Part shown: positions 25,901 to 39,030 of the stretch, piece after piece
Position numbering within the stretch: position 1 is the first letter of the stretch
Layout: each line of letters begins with the position of its first letter
NCBI GenBank assembly: GCA_001510575.1
Contig: LNGK01000016.1
Span: forward strand, 186,001 to 250,000
Length of the DNA: 64,000 nt
Source of the DNA: Knoxdaviesia capensis
Lineage: Eukaryota > Ascomycota > Sordariomycetes > Microascales > Gondwanamycetaceae
Direction of reading: 5' to 3'
Program-made: the position numbers and the translations under genes
Notes under the pieces: generated by a model
What the model saw: the letters and a program-made list of their open reading frames with translations, nothing else
The model's database searches: none
What the model was told of the DNA's origin: nothing

Positions 25901-27791
25901 GGATAAGCCCGCGTCGGCCGGCCGGTTTGTCGTAGGGTAGTCGAGGTCTGGCGGTCTGTGCCCTGTTCATCATACTTACAGTAAGAATCTGTCGAGGGCA
26001 TGGGCCGAGGATCCCAGCAGAGGTGCGAGAGCCGACCAGCCTGAGTTGGAAGCCGGGCGGAGTCGTGATGTTTGTTGAATGTGGTGTCTAGCTCGCCTTT
26101 CCTTTTCGAGGACGCAAGAAGTAATGCCAGTCTTTGGCCTCCCAATCTGCCCCTGTCTATTCTCAAAAGAAATAGCAATATAACGATATTTTTTTCCTTT
26201 CCTTTCCAGTCCAGCCCAGCCCAGCCGCCCGCGTCCCGCGAATAGCGTCGGAGAACGACACAAGGAAAAACCGGGAAACCAGACCCTGGCCGGCTGGTCC
26301 TCGACCCTGTTTGTGCACCCACCCCGACTTTTGCCTCCTCTCTCGCCCTAGAGAACGAAAGGAGCCGTGAGATTGTTCCCTATCACCGCAACTAGGGCTA
26401 TACAGTACATGCGGTGTTCAGGAGCTGGTGTGTATAGAATCGAAGCTCCTCCCACACATACGCCGTAACGGATACAGCAACGCGGCACTGACAGCCCGAC
26501 GACAAGCCCCTGGCCTGGCGATAGGGGTGGCATGCGGGTAGAATGTCCTGTTCAGGGGGACGAGCTGAGGGCAGGTATAGTGGAGAAATGGAGGCAATTT
26601 GATGGAGTACGACAGGGCCAGGAAATTCAGACAGCGATAGGCATTTACAACACTTACATGTGCTACACTTGGGGCAAATACTGCAGCCTCGGAACATATC
26701 TAGCCAGAAATAGAAGAATGGGAGAGAACAAAAGGGAGGTCCAGCTTTACTCCACAATCGTCCCATAAATCAAAATATTGGGCTGTTTTTTTCGGGAGCA
26801 CTTCTCGATTAAGAATTCAGCTCGGCATCCGAGTAGCCTAATCGAGCCCAATATGGAAGTGAAAACGGGTTGGTTGCTTCCCTGCTCTGCGGGGGGGTTT
26901 TGGGTTGGAGAAGGTTAGGCTCGTTTGGATGAGGCATATTCGGGATGATGTGCAGGAGAGAGGGGGGACGGAGAGTGTGATATATGGAGAGAAGAGAGAG
27001 ATAGATAGATACTACTCAGATACTGCTACGCCGTGTTTGATACAGGGAAGACCAGCTGGAAGGCAACCCCTCTCGGCATTTCCTGCACACCACCCCGGAT
27101 GTCATGACAGCTGGGCGGGCCAGAAGTGGACGTGATGGGAGGGCAGAGTGAGTGATTTCTCCGGGGCTTCATCGTAGGTCTCACTTGTCAAGTTCGGAAC
27201 GGGGTTCACCGCCTGGTTGATGTGAGCAGACAGAGAGAGGGGGGGGAACGGGGACCGAGGAGACTTCCGACATCCTGCAGTGGTCCCGCATGCTGATCTC
27301 AAAAGTCGTTGCGTCCCCTCCTTCTTCTCACTTTACTTGGACCCCTCCCCGCTCCTACGAAGATCATTTGCATTCTAGACTAAGAAGAATGCGAAATAAT
27401 CACACGACGGAAGCGAGGGAATAACAGCAAAATAAAGATTGACTGAATATGACGGGCAATGGTTGGGTTGGGTTGCATGCACTGGCCAGGCCGGAAGAAC
27501 AGAAAAACGGGAAGAAAAAAAAAGGGAGGGAACAACAGATTGACAAAAGCGACAACATGCTAGATGCTGCACTCTGTCGGTAGTGGGTAGCATTCCTAGG
27601 ACGATTGGGGATGTTTAGGCGAAGGATGCAGATGCAAGAGGGACAAACAGCTAGCCGAGAGGTCTGTGGGTGATGAGGGAACAGACGAGAGAGAGAAGCC
27701 AGCTGGGCAGGAATCGAGGGAAGTCAATCTCTTGTTGGTTAGGCCCGGCCACAACGGAAGAGTATCACCAAAGGAAGAGGGGTGAGGTGAT

Positions 27792-27845
27792 NNNNNNNNN
27801 NNNNNNNNNNNNNNNNNNNNNNNNNNNNNNNNNNNNNNNNNNNNN
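27792..27845. other. Assembly gap (54 N)
   Basis: Fifty-four undetermined bases join GAGGGGTGAGGTGAT to GGGGGAAGCAGGG. Open frames drawn through the gap are artefacts. Confidence 1.
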
Positions 27846-29610
27846 GGGGGAAGCAGGGGCAAAGCCGTCCTAAGGATCGGGGGAGGATGTCTGGCCCTGT
27901 CCGGTCCACCGTTTTGATTGTGGTCTCGTTCGGGCTGAATAAACGAGACGGAGCGTGAGGTTGAGAGAGAGATACTGAGCAGTCACAAATGGGAATCCTA
28001 TTCTGCTTGCGAGTACGGGATCTGTTATCTCGGGCACACACACACTCTCTCTCTTCGCTCTTCCTTCACGCACACACACACACACTCTCTCTCTCTGCCA
28101 GTCGACTTTGCATGCTTGCTCGTCTTCTTTCTGTCTGGCCCCCCTGACCTTGTATCCCGTCGGTTTTATTCCTATATCTATTTTTATTTTTGTCTTTAAT
28201 TTTGGCTTCCCTTGCCGATCATCGCCCCGCCCATCCTCCGTGTTCTGCCCATTCCATCCCATCTCTCTCCCTCATACCCAATCCTTCATCCGCTCCGCTC
28301 CGGCCATGTTCGCACCACAAGTGGTCTTCACCAGAGCTAACAGGTAAATATATATATATATATAAGAAAAGGGTGAGAAGAAAATTGCAACCTGAGCACA
28401 AACACACAACACAAATCTCCTGTTTTGTCGATTTTGCCGAGTGCTGGGCTGTCAAGAAAACGATGCCGTGTTTGCACTAGCGAGCAGGGATTGGCGACGA
28501 AGGACAACACGATACATCACGGAGCCGACTTACACCGGCCGATCACCGACTCTTTCGATATCACTTGTCACTTCTCGATTGAACTTGTGCATTATCAGCG
28601 CTTAGGGGCCTTCGTCCTTTGCAGATACCGACCGCAGCTGTACAGTACATACATTTTGGCCTCAAAAAGAATGAGAGATAAATCGTGTCGACTCTATTTC
28701 GCGGACATAGACTCCTGCATATTCGCTGGCACCGTGATCGCTCTTCAGCCTATGCACTAGCTGTTTCGCCGACCGTATACTTCTCCGCCTCCATTTTGCA
28801 TCACAGCCTCGCCTATTTCCCTCAGGTTGCAGGTGTTGGCTGCGTCGTTATCAGCGAGCCACAGCCAGAAGAAAAGAGGGGGGAAATCGCTATCTCCCAG
28901 GGTTCAGAGTGCATAAGAGTGAGAGGTATCTGATATTCTGTTCCTCCCCCCTCAGCCCGCGTTGCACAGTCCTGTGCTGGTCTGGTTCCGCTCACCGACT
29001 GGCTACGTCCGTTTGCCCTAACCCTCCCGACGCTCTTCTTCCGTAAACGCTCTAGGGCGAGTGTGTGGCCTGTGCTCGGTACCGGGCTCGCCGGCCTAGG
29101 GAATATCGCGTCTCGGTCAGCTTAGGCCACTCCTCCGCCGGCCAGACACATTTCTGAGAGCCGGACTGTATCACCTGCTTTCTCACCCAAGACCAGCAGA
29201 AAAAAAATAAGAGAAGAGAAAAAAACACCAAAAAAGCGGTCCGCTGTTTAGTGCATCCTTCATCCATGCCCTATAAGGTTTCATGGCCGGGCCCATGCCG
29301 GCCAGCCCTTGGACAGAGGCGAATTCTGAATTCCCGGAAGCTGGATCGAGTGATACGTGGAGCGAGGGACGAAGCCGGCGGCCGGCGACCTTGATTAAAC
29401 ACTCTCCTGCTAGTTATCAGCCTCAAGCCTGTCAGCATTCTAACGCCGTTCCGACCGGTCAGGCCTAGCCATGAGAACACAATAAGGAAACCAGTTCCTC
29501 CTCTCTTGGCTCTTCTCGGAGGGACAGACAGTCCAGTCCTCCACCCTGGATCCCTGCCGTTCGTCCGGCTCTAATCAGGGATCTAGCAACGGAAAGGCTA
29601 GAGCTGGGGG

Positions 29611-29653
29611 TTTATTTTTTTATTTTTATTTTTATTTTTATTCTTATATATAT
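29611..29653. repeat. TTTTTA-type A/T-rich short tandem repeat
   Basis: An imperfect tandem of TTTTTA units followed by TTCTTATATATATTC, in intergenic DNA. Confidence 0.85.
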
Positions 29654-32600
29654 TCTTGAGCTTGTATCGGCTCCAGGGTCCCTCTTCGATGACACCAACC
29701 GGCACGTACGCTTGAAATGGCTCGATTGCAACTCTCCATCTTCGCTACAGCATGCAGCTGGGGCCAAAAATATTGCTCGCGACTGCATTGGATTTCTCCA
29801 TTGAAGTCGTCATCATGACATCGAAGCAGTAACAGGTGCAGGGCGGGGGCCATATGCAGCAGCAAGTTCTGGCTGGTGTCCCTGCACCATGTTGGGCTTT
29901 CTGGCAGCGAGAACGAAGTGGGAAGAGTCGGGGAAGAGATAAAGATGGATGAGAATTTTTCAGAAAGAGCCAGATGTATACTATGTCCATGCGAGTCGGG
30001 TTGGGTTTGCTGGAACTTCGAGAGTCGCCTTGAGACATTCCGTGTCATATCTGTGCTTCCTTCTTCGACTCTTCCTGTCTTCTCCCAGACTTTGCCAGCC
30101 TTCGATTGGTTTTGACTCACCGGCCGGAAACACGCCCGCACGGTAAAATGTCCAAGCAAATCTAGTGTAGGTCCATTCCGTTATGGCTTAACTTTGGCTT
30201 CTCTGGTCAGCGTGAACTTCGTGAGCACATCCGGGAACGAGGTCCTTCGTTTCATTGATCTCTCGGCCGCCCGGCCGCCCGCAAAAGCTCACGGAAGAGA
30301 CGCCGGAGGAGGAGAGAATCAGTACTCTTGTCTTTCTTTCGTTGTGTACGAGGTCCACAGCAAACCGTAGCGCCCGGCCCCCCCAGGCAAGGATCACGCA
30401 AACCTGGGCTAACCGCATTCTGTGATGTGATGTGCAAATCGCAGGTCGAGCGGAAATTTTCGAAGTAGCGGTGATACGCGATGGGCGGTAATACTGTTCT
30501 GCCCGCGGTACGAATAGCACAAAAGCGAGGGTGACGGCAACCACACACAAACTAAAGCCACAGCAACAACAGGAAATCGAAACATCTTACGATTTTGAAA
30601 GCCTTGGCGTTCAATCAAACAGCTCTTACCTAGTTTGCTCAAAACCTGGAGCGAGAATGTGTGTGTATGTCTGCAACCTGCATCCGCAGCCCACAGCATG
30701 TTTGCCCTTCGCTTGGGGGTGAAAGTGGAGGAGCAGAGACAGCTCGCACGGAAACCATAGCCACCAGCGAGCACTAAGAAACAGAAGAGAACAGGTCACT
30801 TCCGTCGGACCAGGGTTTGAAGGGGGGGTTACATATCACGATAATAGTTCGCCCTGGGGCCTCCACCCCCGTCCATTGGAGCACGGAGTGTGTGGTCCTT
30901 GAAGAAGATCGGCTGGCGCCCGAACCGCGCTTCGTTCACTTTTTGTTTTTCATTTCCTCCTCTGTTAGTTGCCAGCAGAGATTACATGGCTGATGGCTGT
31001 GATCTGATAGAGGAAGGGAAAGAAAAAGGCTCTCGCTATTCTCTTAGACTGTGGGTCCACCTTCACCTAGGTTGCACTCTTTGGGCTTTCCTTTTTCTAG
31101 GTCTGTTTTGGAGCCCATATGGTGCCGCTGTAATTGCATGTGTATGCCGAGCCGGCGATTCCAGAGGGCGATCCAGAGAGAGGAAGAGGTCAGACGAGAG
31201 TTGGCAGATGATTTTGATGGGGTGGCCTGGATCGACATTGGAAACAGAGCCTGGCTTCAGATGGAAGTGGGATATCTGGTTTTGATATCTGGATAAACTC
31301 CTGCTGATTCCGATGTTTCTGCTTCTACGAGTATGCGTATTAGCCATTATCACCTTCTGTCCTTCCATATCTGCTATGGCTGCTCTCCCTCCATACGTAC
31401 GCAAATATTCACACCTCGCATTCCCGCCCCTGACAGCCGAAACCCCCAAAAGGCAAACTGTGGAGATTCCCTGGACCTATCGGCCTTCCCGTAGGGCGAG
31501 AGACATTCAAAAACGACACTATTTAGAGACACTCTAATCGAGCCCGGGCGAGTGCGTTGAGAGCCTTTTTTGAAGCCGCATTTACAGGGCACGCACATGT
31601 TCGGCGGGAGCAATCGCACACGGCTCGGCTATCAGATCGTACGTAGTCTACTCGGTCGGGGAGGCTCAACCAGGCCAGGCATGTGTTTAAGGAAAAAGCT
31701 GCAAGAAAGAAAGGCAGTAAGTAAAGAAGTAAAGAAGTCAAGGGCGCCGACCAGTGCTCACTGCTCACTCCCTCGCTTGACCGTCGGGCTAGTTTCACCA
31801 TATGATACACACACACTACACTTATCAAACGAAATGGCGAAGGTTCTATCACATTTTCTTGACTTTTCTTTTTCAATCTAGCCTCATCTTCTTCACCCTG
31901 ACTCAGACACTCCATTGCCCGCCCGTAGCATCATAGCTTCCCCTCCACCATCCATCCCTTCGATGGGGACCGGGCTCAAAGTGGTTCTTGGTCTTGGCCC
32001 AGGTTCTGGGACGTCCGGGTATGGCCGTGCATGAGTGTGTGTGCGTATCAGGGTGACGGTGCGGGTGAGTGAGTCTGTGACAGTGTTGGTGCGCATTGAG
32101 CGGGTAAGACGAAAAAAAAGAAAGCCCACAGGAACTCGCAAGCGGAAGACCAAGAAGTGTGGATAGCTGAGGAGAGAGATGCAGGCTTCTAGTCCCAGGA
32201 TACACACCCCCCTCGCAGCTTGACTGCAGACCAGACACACACACTCAAAACATACCACTTCTTTCCCCAAGGAAAGCCGAGAACGCCCAAAAAGCCCCAA
32301 CACCGGGTTCGCTTGCTGCTTCGGTGCATGGTTCGGTGCGGGGCTGGCGTTGGCGCGTGCCGTTTTTTTTTTTGTATTTTTGTATTTATGGCAGTGAGAT
32401 GTTTACCCCTTCTGTATAAGGCGAAACGAAAGGAAGAATAGAAAAAAAACAAAAAGAGAAACGAGACCCAAGCAAGAGAGGCCGGAGAGACGGGATGAAG
32501 GGGACACACGGTACGGTACATGTAACTCTGAGGCGTGGCCCACCATACCCAGACCGGGATGTTTGGGGCGCATACTACAGAAGCTGGCAATGAGAGTCCC

Positions 32601-35600
32601 TCAATTTACCTGCAACAGGGCATTTGTTTTCCACTGACCCACGGGTTTCCCTATGTTCTACGGTTTCTTTCAGTTTTTCCAGAACCTGGATGATGGGCGA
32701 TGATACCGGGATAATTCACCTAGAGTGGATTCCCTTCGGGAAGAACCACACAGACGTTTTGGGGCGAGAAGGGATGGAAGTCGGGCCATCCGCAGCCCAA
32801 ACGTCTTCGCTTTTCCTTTCCTATGCTTTTGACTTCTGCTACCACCTCAAGCAGACAGCATGATCAAGTGTTGGGTGCGGCCCCCTGACTGGCCCATTTC
32901 TCATGCACTCTTGTGCTGCCGTACCCAGGAAAGTTGGACGGAGATGGTGTAGGTAACACCTATGATTCATTGCATGTTTGGAGAGGAACGGCCTCCTCCT
33001 CCTTTCTCGGACTCTGCGCCCAAATGAGGCGACGATCACCTCCCACCCAGAAGCGGGACATCTAGGTCGCCACCCACCCCCAAGTGAAAAGGGACAACAT
33101 CACTGCTGACGTCTTTTCCGATAAACACACACACCCCCTCCCCCCATGAGCCAAGACGAAGGTCCGGAAGAGACACCGCGAGAGTTGTGCAAAGACGACA
33201 TTCTTTCCGAGCATACACGCCCCCTCCCGGCTCTGTTTTCTTGAAGCTTTTTTGCTTCTGTCTCTCTTCTCGTTGGTAGTCTTACGCGGCAGCCACACTC
33301 CATCCCAAGAAACAAGCACGAAAACCCAAAATATGGGTGGGTTGCCTTTTCTTTTTCTTTCCAGCTGCCAACTTTGCAGGACATGCAAGCCACATTCGCC
33401 CAAAACGGGTTAGAGTGTTCCAACATCGAACACAAACAGCAGGGCCACAGGTTGGAAAGGCGGTGCGTTTGTGTGATGATCGGCGGTGCAGATGGCCGGG
33501 GCTAGCCTCTACGAGCCTGAGTGTGTGTGGAAGTGTGTCCGTGTCACATACACGCCTGCCTGCCTGTGTCTCAAATCTTGTCCTGGCGGAGGCTGGCCAT
33601 GATCCCATCGGATAAGCTTGGACGCAACGGAGACGCAGAAAGGAATGGAGGATACACATCCGAAGAGCCTACGGTTTTTTGCGCTGGCGTGTGCGTGTTC
33701 TCTTCCGCATATTGGTACGCTACAGGATTTTCCACCGCTCGCCTCGGAGGAATTCAGTTGAGATATGTCAGTTTTCGGTTGCTTTTCGTCCGTTGCATGG
33801 TACGGTGTTCTTTAGCTGGTTGTCGTGGAATGTTGTCTTTCCTCGTTCCCTCATGTAAGAATGTGCATCGTTCGGACATTGACAGGTCGGGCGGTGAGGA
33901 ATATCTGTCAAACATGTCTCAAACGCCCTCCCTCGGCATGCCGTTAAGTATCTGTGGTATGGCCATGCTCCCACTACCACCTCGCCCAAGATAGCGCTCC
34001 CCGAGTTTAGATTTTGAGAGAGTCGGTCATGCTCATGCAGAACAACATGCCTTCTCGGGTACAAGTACAGTAGCGTCTCCGGACAGTGGCCAGCTGGGAA
34101 TGTGTCCTTTCTGGTATTTTGAAAAAAGTCCATCCACCATGCTGGTCTGTAGACCGCCCTTGACCAAGAGGCTTGACGGACGCCCGCAGGGAAAATTTGG
34201 CGCCCGCCGTCCCCAAGTTTGAGTTCCATCGTTACAAATTCCATGAGTTTGGGTTCTTTTTGCATATTTTGTTCCTTTTTTCACGGTCCAAGAGCTGGTT
34301 GCTGGTTTAGGCCAGTACAACCCGAACCCTAGCATCATGACACGTTAGGGTTACCCAGTTCAGCTGGGTTGGGATCTGAAACAGGGCTTTGCCTCTCAGC
34401 TGAAAAAAAGGGAAAGCAGCAAGAAGGAAGTTAGGAGAGATAACTAGTTCTTCACTTAAATAGTGCAATCAGATGTGGAGGACAACCCGGTCGTGAATGG
34501 TTCAGCTTGTCCGTAACCGTTCCTAGCCGTCACGGTGATTTCCTTGCTCCATCGTGAGGGCTGAAAGTGTGCATTACATTTCAGGAACATATTGGTACAC
34601 GGCCTCACTAAACCTGGGGCGGATATGCCTAAGCAAATAAAAATGGCGACACGCGGATAGTGCCATTAGCCCTGATCCTGGACGCCGTTCACCACCACAT
34701 ATGGCAGCATGCCTGGGCTTGAACAAGCGCGCATTCAATAAGATTGATGGAACCGAGAGGGATGCCAATCAGCTTGACCCTGGCGTGGCCGGCCGGCCAT
34801 GAACACCGCCACTAAAACAAGGCTAGTGTGCATGAAAAAGGGTGCCCGGAACCTGGACAACGGAGCAGACAGCTCGTTTCTTTCCCTGTTCTTCCACCTC
34901 TTTTCTGGCTGCTGGGTTGGTGGCCTTCGTATGTGTGTGTGTGTGTGTGTGACGGGTTCGAGCTCTTGGCGCCGCAGAAAGCATGCCGACTAAAACCAAC
35001 CAACAGGAATGTGAGCCTGAGTTGTGCGTGCTGTTTGCTTTCCCACTGTGTTGCATTGGACGTTGAGTGCAGACAGCCAGTGCAAGTCCTCTAACCAGCC
35101 AGATCAGTGCAAATAGGCGACTTATGCGACAGCAGACATAGGCGTTTATGTGCATGAGAGGGAGTCCGGTGACAGCATACGTCTGCTTTATCTCTCCCGC
35201 ACTGAGCCGGTGTGTATGTGATACCGACAGCACTGCTTGAGAGCATGGACTGCGAGTAGTTCACAAACCAGCCCTTCTTCCCCGGATGTCGATATTGAAT
35301 GTCCCTATGCATACGGAAACCGGGCATTTAATTCAGGTAGTTCCCAATACTTTGCTCGTGCTCCCATGGCCGAGAGACCACAGACCGGGTTTCTGTCAAG
35401 ACAAAGTCAAGCCACGGCCGATATCTTGGATGGACTTCTGGACTAAGGCGGGTTCGCAGTGACCTGCTGAGCTAGAGAGAACGAGAAGCCCGCCCGTTCC
35501 CTTGCCTGGCCGTCATCATGACACCTGGAAACGAGGATCTTATGGAGCATCACCATGCTCCAAGCTCCTTGATATCGTGCGTTGCTTGCAGCTACTAGCG

Positions 35601-36320
35601 TGCTTCCCACCCATCCTATTCGCAGCCATGTGGCTAGGAGAGAACTGACCTGACGGGGCCTAAAAGCAAACATTCCCAGGTTTTTTCTCCCCCAAGGGCT
35701 TGATATCGCGGCGGCACTAGGGCAGTAACAAACGACCACCCAGGCAATCCGGGAGCGTGAATCAAGCGCGGCAGTGGGTGGGTGAGCACGGTGCTCCTGG
35801 CCGGCGGTGATTAAAAGTGGTTAAGTGATCGATGCTACACTAAAACATACCGCACATGCCATCTGTCAACTTTTGGGGTTTCCACAGAGCATTGGTAATG
35901 CTTGCTTGCTTGCTGCATGGGATCCGGGAATACTTACGAGTGGGCTTTCACAGAAACACAGAAACCAGCTACCGAGTACTCCAGCTTGAATCGAAGACCA
36001 CCGTTTGTTTAAACGCATTGAGCATATTCAGAGAACAGGCCTCTCAACCTTGCTGCTTGTCATCGTCTGGTATGGAACTGACCTCCCACTCCGTATATAT
36101 ACGGGGTAGTGGGCGTACAGCACCAAAAACCTTCCTGGGGAACACAGATTCTGGCCCGTGGTCCATAGCCCAGTCCCCTCAGTGCGACCGTATAGATTCA
36201 GCCAAGTGATACCAGCGTCCGCCGCAGTCTGATGCGAACAAACTGGTCTGGTCAATCGTGCCCGATCTTGTATATGAGCACACCAGGAGAGCGATATGCA
36301 TCAGACGGGGTTCTGGGGAA

Positions 36321-36537
36321 GATATGCACTTAGACCATATACCATCAAGAGCAATATGCATCAATCGAACATCACCACCGGATTGGTGCTACACAACAGG
36401 TCGCAGAGGAAAGAGCGTGACAACGCACAATGCATGAAACGGAGGGAAACACTGTTGCTGGTGGTTGGTGTCGGGCAGGTATAAAATCGCAGCAAGCAGG
36501 GCCTAATGTGACTTTGGATATGCATTTACACCATATA
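36321..36537 (+). repeat. Pair of imperfect 21-base direct repeats
   Basis: Copies at 36321-36341 and 36517-36537 share GATATGCA followed by a pyrimidine, then TTA and ACCATATA; 19 of 21 positions agree. A further ATATGCATCA word occurs near 36294 and 36354. The pair lies just upstream of the pyrimidine-rich stretch leading to the velvet gene and could be a protein-binding element or simply a local duplication. Confidence 0.6.
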
Positions 36538-38975
36538 AGCTAGCGTTGTTGGTCGACTGACGGTCGTCGCTTCCCGAGCTGGGTCGGTCTTCCGGGCCCC
36601 CCAGTTCCAATGCATGTACCGCTTCTTCTCTCTTCCCTTGCTCCTTCCTGCCAGCTGTGGTGGCCAGCCAAAAGGAAGGGGGAAAAGAGTTGCACCACTA
36701 GCTACGACAACAACGACGAGGAAGGAGCCAATCCGTCACTTCTCACATTTCGGGGTTCTTGCTTTTTTTTTCTCCTCAGACGCAAAAGCAACCAACCAGC
36801 ACATTACAGTACATTTCTCAAGAGAGAAATATGCACTTTCCCCCCGAAGACATAGCGCTCTTTCTTTCCTTTTTATTTTATTTTAATGTGATTGACTGAC
36901 TGACTGACTTTCCGTACGAAAATATCTGTACGCAGACTTTGCGCCCGTATCTTTCATTTCCACGTATTCTCTTGATCTTTTTCCCTTTCATTCCAACTCT
37001 CTCTCTCTCTCTCTCTCTCTCTTCGTTTCCGCCACCTCCAGCTCTCAACTTCTCCTTTCCCCATCCCCCCCCCTTCGGGTTCTGCATTTCTTTTGCATCG
37101 TGTCTCCTCAATTCGTCCGTCTCTCTTGATTTCGGACTTCCTCTCTTCCTTCTCCCCGTTTTCCCTACCACGGTTCAAGCCCGGTCTCGACCCGCTCTCA
37201 CCATTTCATCCTCAATCCATCTTGTCTCAAAACTCTCAAACAGCTGCATGGCCGCTTCTCCATCCGTACTACTAACTGTGTTGCATTCCGGAGCAGTACG
37301 GTACATAGTACCTAAACTTGTCCTTCCATGTAAATACCCGTTTCTTGTATACTGTACCTAACCCACGCCTTGGTGCGCTTGGCCGCCCGTCTTTTCGCGC
37401 ACCTCACTTCGGCCTCTGTCCATTTCACGCCCCCCTTCCCCCAATCCTTTTATTTTTATTTTTATATTAGATTGCTGAATGTCTTGCCTGTCTGATGCTC
37501 TGATATGCCCATATATTTTACCATTCTCGACTATCGTCGTCTAAGCATGCTCTTCCCCTAACCATTCCATTCGCTGCTGAAGACCTCTAGATGTCTGCGC
37601 ATTCTTGAGCCTTCTGCCTACACTTTCTCTGTTCCGTTGTAGGCTTTCCTTCTCCCTTGCTCTTGATCCGGTTTCTGGCTGGTTTATCTGTATGTATGTC
37701 CAGTATGTATGCTACTGTATACACCTTCTGGTACGCATCATCTTCACCTCCGCTACCCCCCCAGTCCTTTGTGTCCGTTCCTTTAGCTCTGTTGTTGCTG
37801 GCTCTCGATCTATCCCTCTCTCCTCTCCCCCCCGAATTCCGCTTTCCTTTCTTCTTCCTCTTGCTCTCTTCCACCCCTCTTCGTATCTTCTCCCCAGTCG
37901 TTTCTGGAATTGCTTCCTTGCCACATGCCCCTCAAAGGTCTTCTCTTTGCCAACCCCCTCTTCTTTTGCTGGATATCATCCGTATGTAGCTCTCTGACCC
38001 TATGTGCCTCCTCTTGCCTACCTGTGTGTAACTTCTCTATACTTCTATTCACTCTCTCCGGGGACACTTTCCCACATTCTCCCCACTCCACACCTCTCTC
38101 GATCCCGGTTCCATATCTTCTGCCACACCCCCTTAATGGTGCTCAGACAATATCAAAACATCCTTTTCTCGGTGGTCTCTGCTTCCATTCTTCCACCCGT
38201 GCCAGATGATGCTTCAACCGTTCAAGGAACCGCCATCCAAATAACCTCGTCGTGATCTTCATCTACATACGACTCAACTGTTCTCTGGCCGAACTTTCTC
38301 TTGCTTTGAGTCCTGCCACCCCTTTCCCCGTCCTCTGTTTACCCGTTTTCCTCAGATTCTCCCAGCATTGTAATCTGTACAGCAATAATTCATCCCATCA
38401 CCAAACTGGCTTCTGTTTTCCCCGCCGTCTTGATCCCCTTCCTCGTTCCCCATCCTGTGGTATATATATCCTTCCATATCTCCCTTCCGTACATCTTCAC
38501 GTTTTGATCCTGTACATCTTATAGATATTTCCTCGTTTCTGGAGAGCCTCTGTGTTCCCATACACACATCACCCTATCACCTTGACATTCAAAGTTGTTC
38601 AACCTTACTCTATCTGGTTACCTTTTCTTGCTCCCTGTCTCAGCCAGCGAGTTCTGCAAGCTCCAACCACTTTCCACTTGACGACTTCCTCACTCCCCCC
38701 TCCCCACACATTCGGTGTCCAGCCCTCTGAGTGTGGCTGTCCACTCTCAACTGCAGTGCAGCCATCGTTCCCCAAAAGCTCTGGTATGGTTCATAGTGTG
38801 CGCCGAGATTCTCTGCTCTGCCTCAAGATCGGACGGGCGTGAAGCAGCTTTTCCTGGAAGTTGACATATCTTTCGATCCGACTCTGACACACCTTTCCAT
38901 TCCAGCTTTTTTCTTCGTGGCTCTGAGAACTAGCAATCCAATGACCTCACGGTAATGACAACAGTATCACAGCTA

Positions 38976-39030
38976 GTAAGTGAGACATGCACACCACCTC
39001 CTCATGACTTCTGCTTCTTCCACTTTGCAG
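38976..39030 (+). other. Candidate intron in the leader of the velvet gene
   Basis: Donor GTAAGT at 38976 and a pyrimidine-rich acceptor CACTTTGCAG ending at 39030 enclose 55 bases. The length suits a fungal intron, though the branch site is weak (only a TGAC word near 39005). Confidence 0.3.

Larger units (their letters stand above)
15949..36850. other. Gene-poor region of about 21 kb
   Basis: I see no gene that I can support on either strand. Open frames stay below about 185 residues, overlap one another on both strands and show no recognisable motif or codon bias. Contents that can be named: a TTC-rich run near 16316-16334; CA and TG microsatellites at 22495-22518, 22633-22650 and 22921-22964; a C12-A10 run at 22222-22243; a G run at 25191-25202; an assembly gap at 27792-27845; a pyrimidine-rich leader-like stretch at about 28080-28305 followed by a possible short first exon; an A/T repeat at 29611-29653; and GTACAGTAC words at 26401, 28640, 34065 and 36805. 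It could contain lncRNA genes, diverged mobile-element remains or fast-evolving small genes with several introns, none of which I can demonstrate. Confidence 0.5.

Noticed and set aside
15949..36850. Transposable element remains
   Set aside because: I saw no transposase, reverse transcriptase or integrase motifs and no long terminal or inverted repeats by eye; a repeat-library search would be needed to exclude diverged copies.
37165..37190. GGTTCAAGCCC resembling a tRNA B box
   Set aside because: The T-stem does not pair and there is no A box at a suitable distance.
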